DNA of 64,000 bases from Branchinecta lynchi (taxonomy: Eukaryota > Arthropoda > Branchiopoda > Anostraca > Branchinectidae), in contig JAKZAP010000014.1 in NCBI GenBank assembly GCA_023053575.1, positions 13,604,938 through 13,668,937 of the forward strand. The letters run 5' to 3'. Position 1 is the stretch's first letter. Each line of letters starts with the position of its first letter. This document shows, piece after piece, positions 52,192-63,837 of this stretch. The translations under genes and the position numbers were made by a program. The notes under the pieces were generated by a model that searched no databases, was not told where the DNA came from, and saw nothing but the letters and a program-made list of their open reading frames with translations.

Positions 52192-52373
52192 CGAACACAA
52201 AATCAGGATCGGGAGCTCGCGGTTTGGAATTCCTGCCCGGATTTTCGGCACCATCATCACTTCCATATGAAAAATTTGAAAAAATCTCAACTTTTCCATA
52301 TGGAAGTGATGATGGTGCTGAAAATCCGGGCAGGAATTCCCGTCAAGGAGCTCCTGACCCTGATCGTGTGTTC
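52192..52373. repeat. Near-perfect 182-bp hairpin
   Basis: 52192-52270 and 52293-52373 are inverted copies. The inner 44 or so bases (gaattcctgcccggatttt, gcaccatcatcacttccat) differ at one position, and the outer part is less regular. The loop is about 25 AT-rich bases. A diverged single arm occurs near 35925-35965. It could be a small foldback transposon or a source of hairpin RNA. Confidence 0.85.
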
Positions 52374-52522
52374 GTACTTTAACGGCCTTAAGGAGATTTA
52401 AGTAGTAATCCATGCTTGAGGTCAGTAACAGTCTTACTATTTCAGCCAAACTGTAACTCCGACAAAGACGGGTCAGGAAGGCTTATTCTTTAACGTAACT
52501 GTATAATCTAAGGTAGAGCTAT

Positions 52523-52528
52523 TTTATT
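52523..52528 (-). terminator. Polyadenylation signal of paralogue 1
   Basis: AATAAA on the minus strand, about 70 nt after the stop codon. Confidence 0.7.
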
Positions 52529-52598
52529 TGCATCTTATTCAACCTATCAACTATCCATAAATATGATAATGCTAGACATGTTTGATTAAGCAACGGTT

Positions 52599-53476
52599 TT
52601 AGCAAGCAGTCAAACCGAATCCTGATGCAGGAATGCAAGCCACCCTGATGGTAGATTTGCTGGTTGCTGTAGCGACGAAAGTAGTGCTGGTAAGAGTGGA
52701 AACAACCGTTGTCACGAAAGCTAGGTTGAAACGGGCGTCATCAGCGGCTTGTTGAATATTAACATCCTGTCCCTGAGAGGATTCAATAAGAGCAGTTTCA
52801 GCAGTCTCAGCTTTTCCAACCCTGAAAAAAGATGATTTATGAGTGTCTATAGTTCTGTTTCAAGATTACTACGTTTCTTTTCAGAATATTCACTTTTCGA
52901 AGTGAAATCATTGATTGATTGAAGTGTCTGGGTAAAGAAGAGATGGTCAAGAACCTACTTGGGTACATAGTCCTATCGTATAACTGAACCACTCGTATCA
53001 CAGCGGAAGTAAATTGAGTGTTTTGTCTGAACTATAATTAGGCACTCGCTTCTGAGGCGTAGATCTTATAGTAAAACAGCCGTTTCTGTTCAGTTAGAAA
53101 TGATTAATGTCTGTACCTCAAATTGACAATTTCTGATGGCTGGATGGCCACCGGTGGAGAGACCACACCTAGAAGTTCGAGGTTAATGGGATTTTCCAAA
53201 GCCCATCGTCGCTTTCTGCAGTTTGTAGTTGCAGGGCTGTAGAATGTTCCCGATGTTGTAGTTGTCACAGATGTGGAGTATGTTCCATAAAAAGCAAGAG
53301 TGCTGTAGCAGTAGTTTACGGATATGGTACTGACGGAAGTAGTAGTGATGACGTAGCTGGTGTAGGTGGTGGTAGCCTTGCCGAGGAAGAAAAATCTTTC
53401 TTCGTTTTCACCATTTGCTACCTCTATGGCTGAGGAGAACGATAAAGCAAATCCAATGAACAGAAAGGAGAACAAC
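52599..53476 (-). CDS. Small secreted Thr/Ser-rich protein with RKRR site (paralogue 1), 5' exon missing
   Basis: Exons are 53476-53117 and 52821-52599 on the minus strand. The GT-AG intron joins in phase, giving LRVGKAE. The visible part starts LFSFLFIGFALSFSSA, a signal-peptide core; an acceptor (tttcaaccag) directly precedes it, so a short upstream exon should supply Met. Then comes a region rich in Thr, Ser, Tyr and Val, NCRKRRWALENPINLELLG with a furin-like RKRR, and a C-terminal part ending RVACIPASGFGLTAC and stop. AATAAA lies at 52523-52528 on this strand. Function unknown; the architecture suggests a secreted precursor cut at RKRR. Confidence 0.85.
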
Positions 53477-53728
53477 CTGGTTGAAATAAAAGTTAATTAG
53501 ACAGAAGTTCCTAGAGACATTATCTGAATTTGAACATTATCTGAAGTCAAGGGCATGATAGTCTGACAATAAGGTATTTTCTCATTAGCTAAGAGAAAGA
53601 AAAATGAGAAGAGTAGTCGGGTTCCTCGCCCATGACTGAGACATATATATTTCCATATATATTGGGGGTTTGTTAAACATCTTAACAGGTGTAAAATTCT
53701 GGAGGGTTTTGTAGTTCCTAGTATTTAA

Positions 53729-56006
53729 AACAAGAGCTACTAGCTCATGTGGCACTTGTTACGAGTAGGCTGTACAAGAAAGTAGATGAGAACGTCACAA
53801 AATGCACCCGCCATCCAAAAATTCGGGTCGGGAATAGAAATAGGATATTTAGTTTCACTCACTTGCGAGCAGTTCCGGCATCGTCTCGATTATCTGTAGG
53901 AAATGCACATGACTGTTCAAACTTTCAGCCCAATAAATTCACTTGTTTGATCCCTAGGCGTGCTACACGATTTCCGGTACTCCCTCTATCTCCCCCAACC
54001 GTGGCCGAATCTGGTTCGGACTAAAAAATGGACCATCTAAAGCATCTTCTTTTATACCATCTATCAGTCAAGAGCATTTTTTGAAAATTCCGGTACCCTC
54101 CCCCCTCCCACCAACGTTGTCGGATCCGGTTCGGGCCCACAGTATGTCATCTAGGGTATGCGCTCTCGCTACGTTCCATGTTTCATTTAAACTGAAGGAC
54201 TCGTCTGACCCCTATACGAGCCTCAAAGTTTCCGACAATCTCCATCCAACTCACTCTTCTGTGGCCGAATCCGGCTCGGGCCCAATAACAAATCTAGGCC
54301 GCATAAACTCGGCACTGTCGAACTTGCATCTCATTCGGTCCATCTGTTTGGTTTGTGTTCATATTAAAAGTTCCCTCCCCCCCAATTCACCCAACCGTGG
54401 TCGCATATAGTTCGAACGCATGTTTTACATCGACGCCATCGATTTGTGTCACCCATTAAGTTTTACTCGAATCAGACCACTCGTTCGCAATTTATAGAAG
54501 TCAATTTCCATATTCCTCTTCTTTTGCTCCCCCAGAAATGCTCGGATCTAGGAACGGAAGTTTTTCGGGGGTATGTTGTGTCAGGTTCTTTAAGTCAATT
54601 AATTCGGGTCGCTAATATGCCTGCAAAGTTTAGTTGTCTTTGTACATCTGGAACTATTCTAACTCACGACTACCAGAATTCCAGGAAACCCCTTCCAACT
54701 CCCCCAACAGAGCCCCGAAACCATCTGGCTCCGTCAATTTCATCTAGGCCTAATGCTTGTTCTCTCCATGAAGTTCCGTCCCAATCCCTCTGCTTTTAGC
54801 GTTTCTTGAGTTTTCCGCCCCCCCCCCCCCCCTCCATGCTCCACAGGTATCGGACCCGACCCGGACATGACACTGAACATCCTAGGCGATAGCTCACCAT
54901 ACAAGTTTCATTCAAATCCGATCACCCGTTCAAAAGTTATGCACGCCACTAGATTCCGGACTCCCCATCCATCCACTCCCCCCACGATGGTTGGTCCAGG
55001 GAAAAGGCTGTTCTCAAGTCAATCTGTTCGGATCCCTGACTTACCCTGCCAAGTTCCATCGCCCTAGCACATCAGGAAGTATGCCGAACTTGCGGGATCG
55101 CTAGAAATCCGGATCCTCACCCCAACTCCCCCACAGTGCCCCGATCCGGTCCGGTTATGTCAATGACGTATCTAGGACTTGTGTTTGTTCTTCCCAGCAA
55201 GTATCATCCCAATCCCTCCATTCTAAGCTTTTCTCAAGATTTCCGTTTCCCTCATCCAGCCCCCCCCCCCCCCCCCCGGTGTCATCGCTTCCGGTCCAGA
55301 TTTAAAGTGGGATGTCTGAGACACGAGGTCATCCTGAATATCAACTTTCATGAAGATCCGATCACTCGTTCGCAAGATCAAACTACCTCAAATTTTGGCT
55401 TCCCCCTCCTTCCACTCCCCCTCCCCCAGATGATCGGATCGGGAAGTGATTATTTCCTATTTAATCTGGTCAGGTCCCTGACCAATTTTCATCGTCACAG
55501 CGCATCAGAAAGCACCGAACTCGCGGGATCACTAGAAATCCGGACTTCTCCCACCCCCCAACTCCCACAAAGTGAGCGGATCCGTTCCGGTTATATCAGT
55601 CACGTATCTCGGACTTGTGCTTGTACTTTCCACCAAGTTTCATCCGGATCTTTCCACTCTAACTATATTCCAAGATTTCAGGTTTCCCCCTCCAACTCCC
55701 CCCATGTCACCGGATCCGGTCTGGATTTAAAATGGAACGTCTGAGCGTCTGAGACACGAGATCCTTCCATATATCAATTTCATTGAGATCCGATCACGCG
55801 TTCGTAAGCTAAAAATATCTCATTTTTCCTAATTTTTCCGCATTCCCCCTTCCTCCACTCCCCTCAAGATAGTCGGATCGGGGAAGCGACTATTTCTAAA
55901 TTTAATCTGGTCCAGTCCCTGATATGCCTGCCAAGTTTCATCGTCCTAGCTTAAAGACAGAAATTACAATCGCTATATGTCACTTGGCCGAAGGGCAAGT
56001 GCCATA
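53729..56006 (+). mobile_element. Family A element between the paralogues
   Basis: The left end is acaagagctactagctcatg then tggcacttg. The right end is tatgtcacttggccgaaggg then caagtgccata, where CACTTG..CAAGTG forms a hairpin. Between them are about five C-rich units with ccaccaagtttcat and ggatccggt words. Open frames of up to 202 codons in it are low-complexity by-products. Confidence 0.75.
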
Positions 56007-56324
56007 AATAAAACATATATAATCAAAAAAAATATCTGGGAATATTATCTGGGGAAGGGTATCCGAAACTCCGAAACCATCAGTGTCCCGGATGGCTGAT
56101 TCACATCGGCCATCTTTATAAGTGCAATACACGTCTGTAAAATCTATTCATTTTAATTAGACCCGCCCAGTATGGGGAGTTGAACAGCTCTTTTGGAGGA
56201 AATGTTGAGACATGTGGGCAACATACTCGCCATATTTCGAGGAAAGGATAACATATTATAATAGTATTACTATTTCAACAACATTGTAACTCGGACAAAG
56301 GTGAGGTTCAATCGTAAACATAAT

Positions 56325-56880
56325 TGTAGGTATTGAAACATTGTTTACAACGGATACGTCAGCTACGATTCTTCATCAGCGATATTTCGGCCTTCTTGGC
56401 AAGGTTCTCGTCAGGCTGTTAATCTTCTGGGTCAACGTCGGGGAAGGAAACAAACCTTTAATAAATAACTGAAGCCTACCGACTAGAATAGAAACTCCAT
56501 AAGAGAAACGGGGAACGAGGTTATTAATGAAATAATATTTACGTTCTCAGTTCCTTATTAAGAAGAAAACCGAAGTTGATCAAAATACAAAAAAAAAGCT
56601 TTCCAGTCATCGCCCCAATCGTGCAGCAAAAACAGCGGCCGTGTCAAAAATTAAATCTCAGGACTAGTTTTTTCCTTACAGTGGTATTTGAAAGTAATTT
56701 ACCCTAATAAGATATTTATAGTCGGTAGAAGCTTCAGTTATTTATTACAGGTTTGTTTCCTTCCCCGACGTTGACCTAGAAGATTAACAGCCTGATGAGG
56801 ACCCTTGCCAAGAAGGGCTGAAACATCGCTGATGAAGAATCGTTGCTGACATATCCGTTGTAAACAATGTTTGAATATAT
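56325..56880. repeat. Long foldback element, ~185-bp arms
   Basis: 56328-56510 (cattgtttacaacggatacg, tcttcatcagcgatattt, gttaatcttctgggtcaacg) is the near-exact complement of 56692-56876. The arm tip (accttgccaagaagggctg, atcgctgatgaagaatcg) recurs at about 20430-20512, 33960-34020 and partly at 51870-51925. Confidence 0.85.
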
Positions 56881-57923
56881 GTTTCAAAGTCAGCTTGGGC
56901 TCAAAGAATATTTACGTAATTGTATAATCGAGTCAGAAATGCGTGTGCTCTTTATACGCAGTGAATGAATCAGGTTACCGTCGGGGAACCCGAAAGGGTA
57001 AGGAATGCGGAGATGTTGGCAGCAATCAGCCCGAATCTCGTGATGCTAATTATGTCTATTGAAATATTTATGATTGCAATTGGCGTTAGGCTTTTTGCTT
57101 GTAGCCATAATAAAAGAAGAAGAACCGTTTTCGGAGTAGACTTTCAGAATGTATGATACTCTTTCCATTTTAAACCGTACCGTCTTTTCACACAACTAAT
57201 AGCTTACAAAACAAAATGAATTCGACCATGCATCAGACGCACTGGGCGCATACATTCTAGTTTAAAAACACTTTTATTTCCTTCAGAGCATTTCTAATAT
57301 GAAAAAACAATATCAAGGATTGTCTCGTATTTGTATTACCTCTGCATGAAGTGAAAGATTTCTTCGGCTAATAAAATACCATTTGTTAAATTGTACTCAA
57401 GGGGATTGTCGTGGAGTAGAGAGCTTCCGTGTTCGAGTCAGATCCCAAACAGATCTGGAGCAATTTTAATACGGCCTTCTGGGGGGGGGGGGGATTGAGA
57501 TTTTCAGTGTCAAATTTAAATGTGGATCATGAATTGCTCTGTAAGCAAACATCTCCCAGCCAATCATTATATCCAGTCATCGAAGCTTCCCTGCCTCAGA
57601 TAAAAGTGCAGCTTATTTTTTTTTGTCACGGAGTCTCTTTTTGAAACCTAAGAACGAGCCCAAAATAAACAACATCGATAAAAACTATGAAAACTAGTAT
57701 AATTATTAGTGAAAAGCACTTACATAGTTTCGATTTCTCAGGGACTTTCTTGTTGTGTCAACGACTAAGAAGTGACTGTTGACTACAATGCTCCGCGTTG
57801 CAATACACTTATGAGCTTCTTGGAATACATTTAAAAAACGAGTAGGTCTATGAGTGGAACATGTATAATTATACATGCTATAGGTATCGATGATTGGAAG
57901 CTAACTGTGAAAACTTGTCTTTA

Positions 57924-58038
57924 GGATCGGGGCCAGGTAATAACTTTAAAAGAATAAGCAGTTCAGAAAGAAGAACGGCAGGCACTTCGAAGTCGTCTTC
58001 CAACTTGTTCAGAGCTGTTCTTAAGCTTCTAGCAATTG
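57924..58038 (+). CDS. Possible exon upstream of paralogue 2 (doubtful)
   Basis: The segment lies between cttgtctttag and gtaagttg, and one frame reads SGPGNNFKRISSSERRTAGT then SKSSSNLFRAVLKLLAIG without stops. It could be a 5' exon of the 58.4-kb gene, part of another gene, or chance. No family recognised. Confidence 0.25.
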
Positions 58039-58289
58039 GTAAGTTGATAAATTCCTTCGTCTCATTTTTAATCAGATTTCTTTCGGAAGGAGTTTGAGTG
58101 TGTGGGTTCTCATTGCGACTCGTTTGTTCTACATTGACAGAAGCAATAACCCTAACAGAATGTAGCAAGATTACGATGAAGTATTATTTATCTTATTTTC
58201 TTCTTTTTTTGTTTTTTTTGTGTGTTAGTTTGTTATTTAGTATAGTGAAGCAACGCCAATTAGCTGTAAGCTACGATGTTGTTTAAATA

Positions 58290-58315
58290 AACCTATCTCT
58301 CTCTCTCTCTCTCTC
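58290..58315. repeat. (CT)n microsatellite
   Basis: About eleven CT repeats directly upstream of the paralogue 2 exon region. Confidence 0.9.
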
Positions 58316-58412
58316 GTTTAATTTCTTACCAGAATTAACAAAATATAGGTCGCCATTGTACCAAAAGGAGCTTTATTTGAACGCAGAAGTATACGGATTT
58401 TTATTTCTAGGG

Positions 58413-59157
58413 ATGATGAAACTCATCATTTTTGTCGCGTTGGGATTCATCGCCCTCGCTTCTACTGAGGACAAGGTCGAAGATGCTGTCGGAAGTGAAC
58501 GCTTCCTGATCACTGGAGCAACGAGAACTGTCACCAGTTACAGTGTCATCACATCAATTATCAGCACATTGGGTGTAAGGTATTGCTACAAGACCATCGG
58601 TACATATGCCACATTTTCCGTCACGACATCCACTCTCGGTACCTACAGCTCAAACGGCTATTGCCGCAAACGAAGATGGATGATGGAGAACCCTATTGAC
58701 TTGTTGGCCTTGGGTGCTGCGTCAAAGCCCCAGGAAGTCTTCGCATCTAAGGCAGTCGCAAGTCCCAAGGCGGAATCAGAGTAAGTTTATTGATAAATTT
58801 TTCGAACCATCTTCCACCCCCTTTGTCCAATCTCGCATATCTTTCTCATCGTGACGACATCAACAATCGGGCTACCCTCTTCTTATCTACGAATTTCCTT
58901 TTGACCAAGGTTACTCATCTAACTTTTTTTTTAGTGACCAAACAGTCGAGAAGGCTAGCCCAATTGAATCTTCCTTCTCCGAAGCTGCCGAGGGTGTAGT
59001 ACCAGTAGAGGTAGCTGATGGAAGACTCATCCTCACCTATATCACTACACTTGCGTCGACTTTAACATCAATCTCCTACAGCACAACCGCCTTCACTACA
59101 TCTTCCGTTCTTGTTGCCTGTATTCCTCCAAACGGACTTGGAGTGACTGCATGCTAA
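58413..59157 (+). CDS. Small secreted Thr/Ser-rich protein with RKRR site (paralogue 2)
   Basis: Exons are 58413-58780 and 58935-59157 (donor gtaagt, acceptor ttttttttag), about 196 residues. The start is the first Met of MMKLIIFVALGFIALAST, a signal peptide, just after a splice-acceptor-like tttatttctag, so a non-coding 5' exon is likely. Then come ITGATRTVTSYSVITSII, RYCYKTIGTYATFS, NGYCRKRRWMMENPIDLLAL with a furin-like RKRR, an acidic linker, and LVACIPPNGLGVTAC then stop. The last exon is 223 nt, exactly as in paralogue 1. AATAAA lies at 59205-59210. Function unknown; the family resembles small proteins I associate with crustaceans. Confidence 0.9.
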
Positions 59158-59204
59158 TGAAACTTTTTTAGTTACATACCTTATTTATGTAGTACATTTG
59201 TGAC

Positions 59205-59210
59205 AATAAA
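59205..59210 (+). terminator. Polyadenylation signal of paralogue 2
   Basis: AATAAA 48 nt after the stop codon. Confidence 0.75.
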
Positions 59211-59440
59211 GATTTTGTGCAGAACTAATGGTTAATAACTGCATTAACGTTTCTGCATTCCCGTGCTTCGGTTTCCAGGTTATCTTCTCTCTTGCTCCTC
59301 CTCAAATTCGCCGGAAATAAAATAGGGCACTCCTTATTATGTTATGACAGAAAACTTCTTGGTAACACTACAGTTGGTATAGCGAGGATGTTGAGTTTAT
59401 TTTGGCTCACTTTGACCTTATTCAAACAAAAGCTTGACCA

Positions 59441-59745
59441 CCCGATGAAAAAGTCATCTCAACATAGTACTATGAAGTAGTACGAAAAAGTAGCATGTAG
59501 TACTAACGATACTACTACATGCTTCTACTTCAAGGCTACCGTGTTACTGCATACTACTATATGCTACTAATTAGCAAGACCCGATGCTACTATGGCAAGA
59601 CAGGATGCTACTGGATACTACTACATAAGATTGGTCCAGTCTGAGGAACATTAAATGATAGTATTCTTTGCTATTACATAGTATTACATGCAACGTTTTC
59701 GTACTACTACCATACTACTACGCAGGCTACAAATTTTTCATCGGG
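59441..59745. mobile_element. MITE-D copy 2, long form
   Basis: The ends are CCCGATGAAAAAGTC and ACAAATTTTTCATCGGG. The interior has many TACTA/TAGTA words. Its right end matches the left end of the copy at 5441 over about 70 bp, in opposite orientation. Confidence 0.8.
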
Positions 59746-59924
59746 CACAGAAAAATAATTCTATTGTTTAGCTTCCTCTCTATCACTCTCTCTATCAACT
59801 TTTATCGTGAAATAGAAATATCAAAAATCTACTGGACAAAAATAATATATCACTGAAATCACACCATCGAACCATCTAAAATCACCCGAGGACCTGAAAT
59901 GTTTTTTAAACTGGTAGAAGTAAC

Positions 59925-60060
59925 AATCAATCAATGAATCAATCCGTTTATTACCCGTCAAGAGAAACAATGGAGGGCGTGTAGCCCTAGTGACGGAGTA
60001 CAAAAAAAAGAAAAAAAAAGAAAACAAGAACAGCAAGATAAAAGACGTACGTAGCTAAAT
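59925..60060 (-). pseudogene. LINE 3' end fragment
   Basis: The minus strand ends with a TTGATTGATTG run (59930-59944), preceded by a 3'-UTR-like stretch with a poly-T/C block. No coding part remains. Confidence 0.4.
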
Positions 60061-60189
60061 TTTACATTAAACACAGCAGAAACATAACCACAGATTGCGC
60101 GAAGAGGGAAGACCACTAGTGGTCCAGTTTCCTAGAGGAAGATTTGAAATCTTCCACTCTTTTATCAATAATCTTAGCAAGCAGAACCC

Positions 60190-60800
60190 ACTGTAAAAAG
60201 TTTTACGACACTTTCCTCTAAATTCAACACTTTTTTCCCACTCGCAATCTCCATTTGACGAAAACACTTTCTTTCCGTGGTAAATAAACGTTTTACGTTT
60301 CAACAGTTGTGGCAAAGCAGTTTTTGCTCATTTCAACATTTTCTGTTAACATTTTTCCTCGACCCCCAGCACTTTTTCAATCGCACGACAGTTTTAGAAA
60401 GTGTATAACACTTTATTTCCGTGATAACTCAACGTTTCTGCGATTCAACAGATTTCGAATAACAGTTTTTGCTGATTCAACACTTTCTAGTAACGTTTTC
60501 CCAGGTTCCCCAGCGTTTTTGTAGAGCGTTTTTGGTTGTGCGAACCTTTTAGGAAAAGTGGTATTTCCGTGGTAAATAAACGTTTCTACGTTTCAACAGT
60601 TCTGGCTAAGCAGTTTTCGCTCATTTCAACACTTTCTCTTCACGTTTCCCCAGGATCCCCAGCGTTCTCAGTTGTGCGACATTTATATATAACACTTTTT
60701 ATTTCCGTGGCAATTCAACATATCTTGGTTTCAACGCTTTCTGATTAGTAGTTTTCAACAACACCGACACTTTCTGTCAACAGTTTTACCCGTATGATTC
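60190..60800. repeat. Tandem array, ~145-bp period, about four units
   Basis: tatttccgtggtaaataaacg, tacgtttcaacagtt, gctcatttcaaca and ccccagcg recur in order at about 60275, 60415, 60565 and 60700 with much divergence. Confidence 0.75.
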
Positions 60801-61263
60801 CGAAACTGATGCATGCTGCAGCGGCGTTACAGCTGCTAAAGTGGAAGTATTACACCGATAATAGCAGTTAGATATAATATTATATACCCAGAGCCCAGTG
60901 GTCTCAATGAAGTCTAACGTCCTTGTTAGCCGCAAACATAGCATATATCATTAATGGGAGTCCTTGAACACTGGTGTAAGAATTAATTTTGATTTACTGC
61001 TTCAGATCGAACAACTGACAGATCAGTAAATTAATATATAAAAGTTATAGTTGCCAAAAAACATTGCACTTCGAACAGATGAGTATAAGATAGGGCTACA
61101 TATTAAGTGGCAGTATATCCAAAGAATCATATCATCGCTTCAAGGGTTAGTTAAAAAGATATAGCGTTGATCAAGTCTTAAAATAAAAGGGCTCACAACG
61201 TGAAAACTTAATTGCAAAGGTAAGACGGGAACATAGGATTCATGTAGATACCAATTGATGCTG

Positions 61264-61399
61264 AAACTGCCTCCGTCGGGTTTCCATCTCAGCCGGTCTC
61301 CAAACAGTAAAACTGCGTTCTCTTTGTATGCTGCTTTGCAACACTTTCGAACGGTTGCATCCCTTCCACCAATGCAGCTTCCGATCTTGAGAGGGTTGC
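61264..61399 (-). CDS. Possible coding exon, family unknown (doubtful)
   Basis: After an acceptor-like ttttttcttctag, the minus strand reads NPLKIGSCIGGRDATVRKCC, then KAAYKENAVLLFGDRLRWKP and DGGSFSIN, with a possible donor at ttg|gtatct. The Cys spacing and composition look more like protein than chance. I cannot name the family, and no neighbouring exon was found. Confidence 0.3.
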
Positions 61400-61584
61400 C
61401 TAGAAGAAAAAAATCCATTCGATACTCTGAGCCAAAGTTATTTTGTCCAACGATATAGCTACTAACATATCTTTGTGTGCCCTTATTGATTATCAAAAGA
61501 AAATACTCCATCACTTTTCAACCCCTACACCCGACTGCCTAAGAGTACTGTTGAAAGATTGAGTCTCTATTGCTGGTAACGCTG

Positions 61585-61765
61585 AAAGTGAGATGACTTT
61601 TTCAGATACCACGATGACTTACCACGGTCGGATCGTGGTATCTGAATATTAGATAGAACGATAACTGCAAAAACGCCTTTTGACCGTGGTGTCAGATACC
61701 ACGGTAACTGCGAAAACAGTTAGCGATAGACAGTGGTATAGGACACCATTGTATCTGCAAAAACG
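61585..61765. repeat. MITE-F fragment
   Basis: agatgactttttcagatacc and taccacggt words repeat inverted within the block. It matches 28570-28712 in reverse. Confidence 0.55.
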
Positions 61766-62035
61766 CAACTATTGATCACTGTTGCCACTTTTCTCTGACG
61801 GAAATTGTGACTTACGACAGCAAAGAAAAACAGGGATATTCTGGCGCACATAAATCTGGGTACTTGTTGCCACGTATAAACGAGGAATCTCGCTTTTTCA
61901 ACTTCATAATTATATGCTTCAGATTTTTGCTTCATAATTGTATTTACTGGTATGGAATCAGTCGCAGAATTCCGGCTTGCTTTGTCGAAGAAGCCAACAT
62001 CTGTGACAAATCGCAGAATTGTCACAGATGTCATA

Positions 62036-62546
62036 CAAATCGCGGAATCCGGCCAAAAGCGGAAAGTTTTGAAAAGTTTTATCTGAAGTTGATTAGAGAT
62101 CAGATATAGTGGTAAGGAGACATGCTGAACCGTACATGAAAATTATTTTCTCGACGGACAAATAGTTCGCCCACAATCCGTCAAAAACCTGAAAAGTTAT
62201 TAAAAGTTGTTCTCAAGTTGATTATGGTTCGATATAAGGGTAAAGAGATATGATGAATTCGTCTTGAGCTTTCATTTTTTGCCGGACAAGCAGTTCACCG
62301 GGAATCCGGCCGAAACCGGATGTTTGGCAGAAGTAAGGCAGGAAGTTTCAATCAATATAGGGGTAAACACACATGCTGAATCCATACCTGAACTTGGTTT
62401 TCTCAGATGACTAGCCATTGTCATTCATCTGTTGCGAAATTTTAATAGTAAAAATTTGTCTGGGGAAAGACTTGATATCTACAAGACTGAATTGTCTGGA
62501 TCAAATACAAAATTTGTGGGATCCCATTGAAACCTTTGGTCTTGTT
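62036..62546 (+). mobile_element. GGATCC-family element, 5'-truncated
   Basis: It contains three units (gcggaatccggccaaaagcgg, ttctcgacggacaaatag) and ends gggatcccattgaaacc then tttggtcttgtt. The start is missing. Confidence 0.75.
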
Positions 62547-62990
62547 AAATCAGGGTCCGTTGACCATTCAGGCTTTCTCGTCTTAACGCATACATTTTCC
62601 TGCGGTACAGAGATATATTCAGATTGACGGAGACAATGAATAATCTGAGAATAATATGCGTTTAATTCAACATTACTGTTAGCGAAACGGTTATGTAATG
62701 GTAGGAGGTGATACGGGACTCGTCTTGAACTAAGTACCGTAATAAGAGTAGAAATGCACAGAGTCACAGTTGCACTTTTCCAGTTGCTGCGAGTAAACCA
62801 CTTAGATGAAAAAAAAGTTTGAAATCCCTATTTGTTCTTTTATTCTGAAATCCCGAATGATAGAGCTGTTGCACATCGTAATGTAACTAAAATATCGATA
62901 TTTGAAAAGTCAATATCGAAATATCGATATGGTCAGTATTATCGATATTTAGATTATCGTATCGAATATCGCCCAACACTATGCAGTATT
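62547..62990. other. Gene-free stretch with ATCGATAT-rich block
   Basis: 62890-62975 repeats aatatcgatat words and ends tatcgcccaacact, which resembles one end of a hAT MITE. The other end was not resolved. Confidence 0.4.
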
Positions 62991-63620
62991 GATGTGTACC
63001 AATCTTGACCGCAGAGGAAAAAAAAATACTTTTAAGAAATATTATTATGCATTTTCATGATGATCATCAGCCGTTTCTCTCTGTTGATCTTTTTCATTTC
63101 CGGACCGAATCCGACAATTATTGGGGGGGGGGGGGGAATACTTGACCCGCTTAGACTGGTGTGATCGGGATAGAACTTCGTGGGAATAACAAACAGATGC
63201 TCTGGATTCATTTACAGAACCGGATTGGCTCCGGGTATTGTGGGTGGAGTTGGAGGGGGGGGGGGTCTGGGATTCGGGTGATGGCGAGCTGAGGTACTTC
63301 CAGATGTGCTAGGACGATGAAACTTCGCTGGAATATTAGAGATTCAACAACATTTGCTTAGAAATTACTACTTCCCGAATCCGATTACTCCTTAAAGTAC
63401 CAATCTTGACCGCAAAGGAAAAAAAAAACCCTTTAAGTAATATATGCATTTTCATGATGCCCATCAGCCCTCTACCATTTTTGCCTCAAGGATGTTGCTT
63501 ACAAATGAAATTCTAGCTCCCTTAGAGTGCGCATATCAACCGCAAAGTCGAAACTTACTTTTGATCAATCAAAACATCTTAACCCATGCAAGTGCCATAT
63601 GAGCTTACAGCTCTTGTTTT
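62990..63620 (-). mobile_element. Family A element, reverse
   Basis: G runs at 63123 and 63256 mark reversed C-rich units. It ends gcaagtgccatatgagctta then cagctcttgtttt at 63588-63620. Confidence 0.7.
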
Positions 63621-63837
63621 AACATCTTTATACGAATACACAGAAAATACAATCGAAATAACATCAGGTAAAGAAGAACAGCCAGAGACCAGCAGTGGGC
63701 TGGTCTGAGACCCCAGATTCCTCAAGGGACATCCCAAGTACCGAAACCCCAAAATTTGCTGTCTGTGACGGATCTCAAGTTTCCTTTAGCATTACTTGCC
63801 TCATTCTCAAGGCTATTTGGCAACCGAAAAAGCAAAA

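Noticed and set aside
55136..55744. 202-codon open frame on the plus strand
   Set aside because: It lies inside the C-rich units of a family A element and encodes low-complexity Pro/Ser-rich sequence. The same unit reads differently in other copies.
62890..62985. A complete hAT MITE with ATCGATAT interior
   Set aside because: Only one plausible end (tatcgcccaacact) was found, with no partner and no target duplication.
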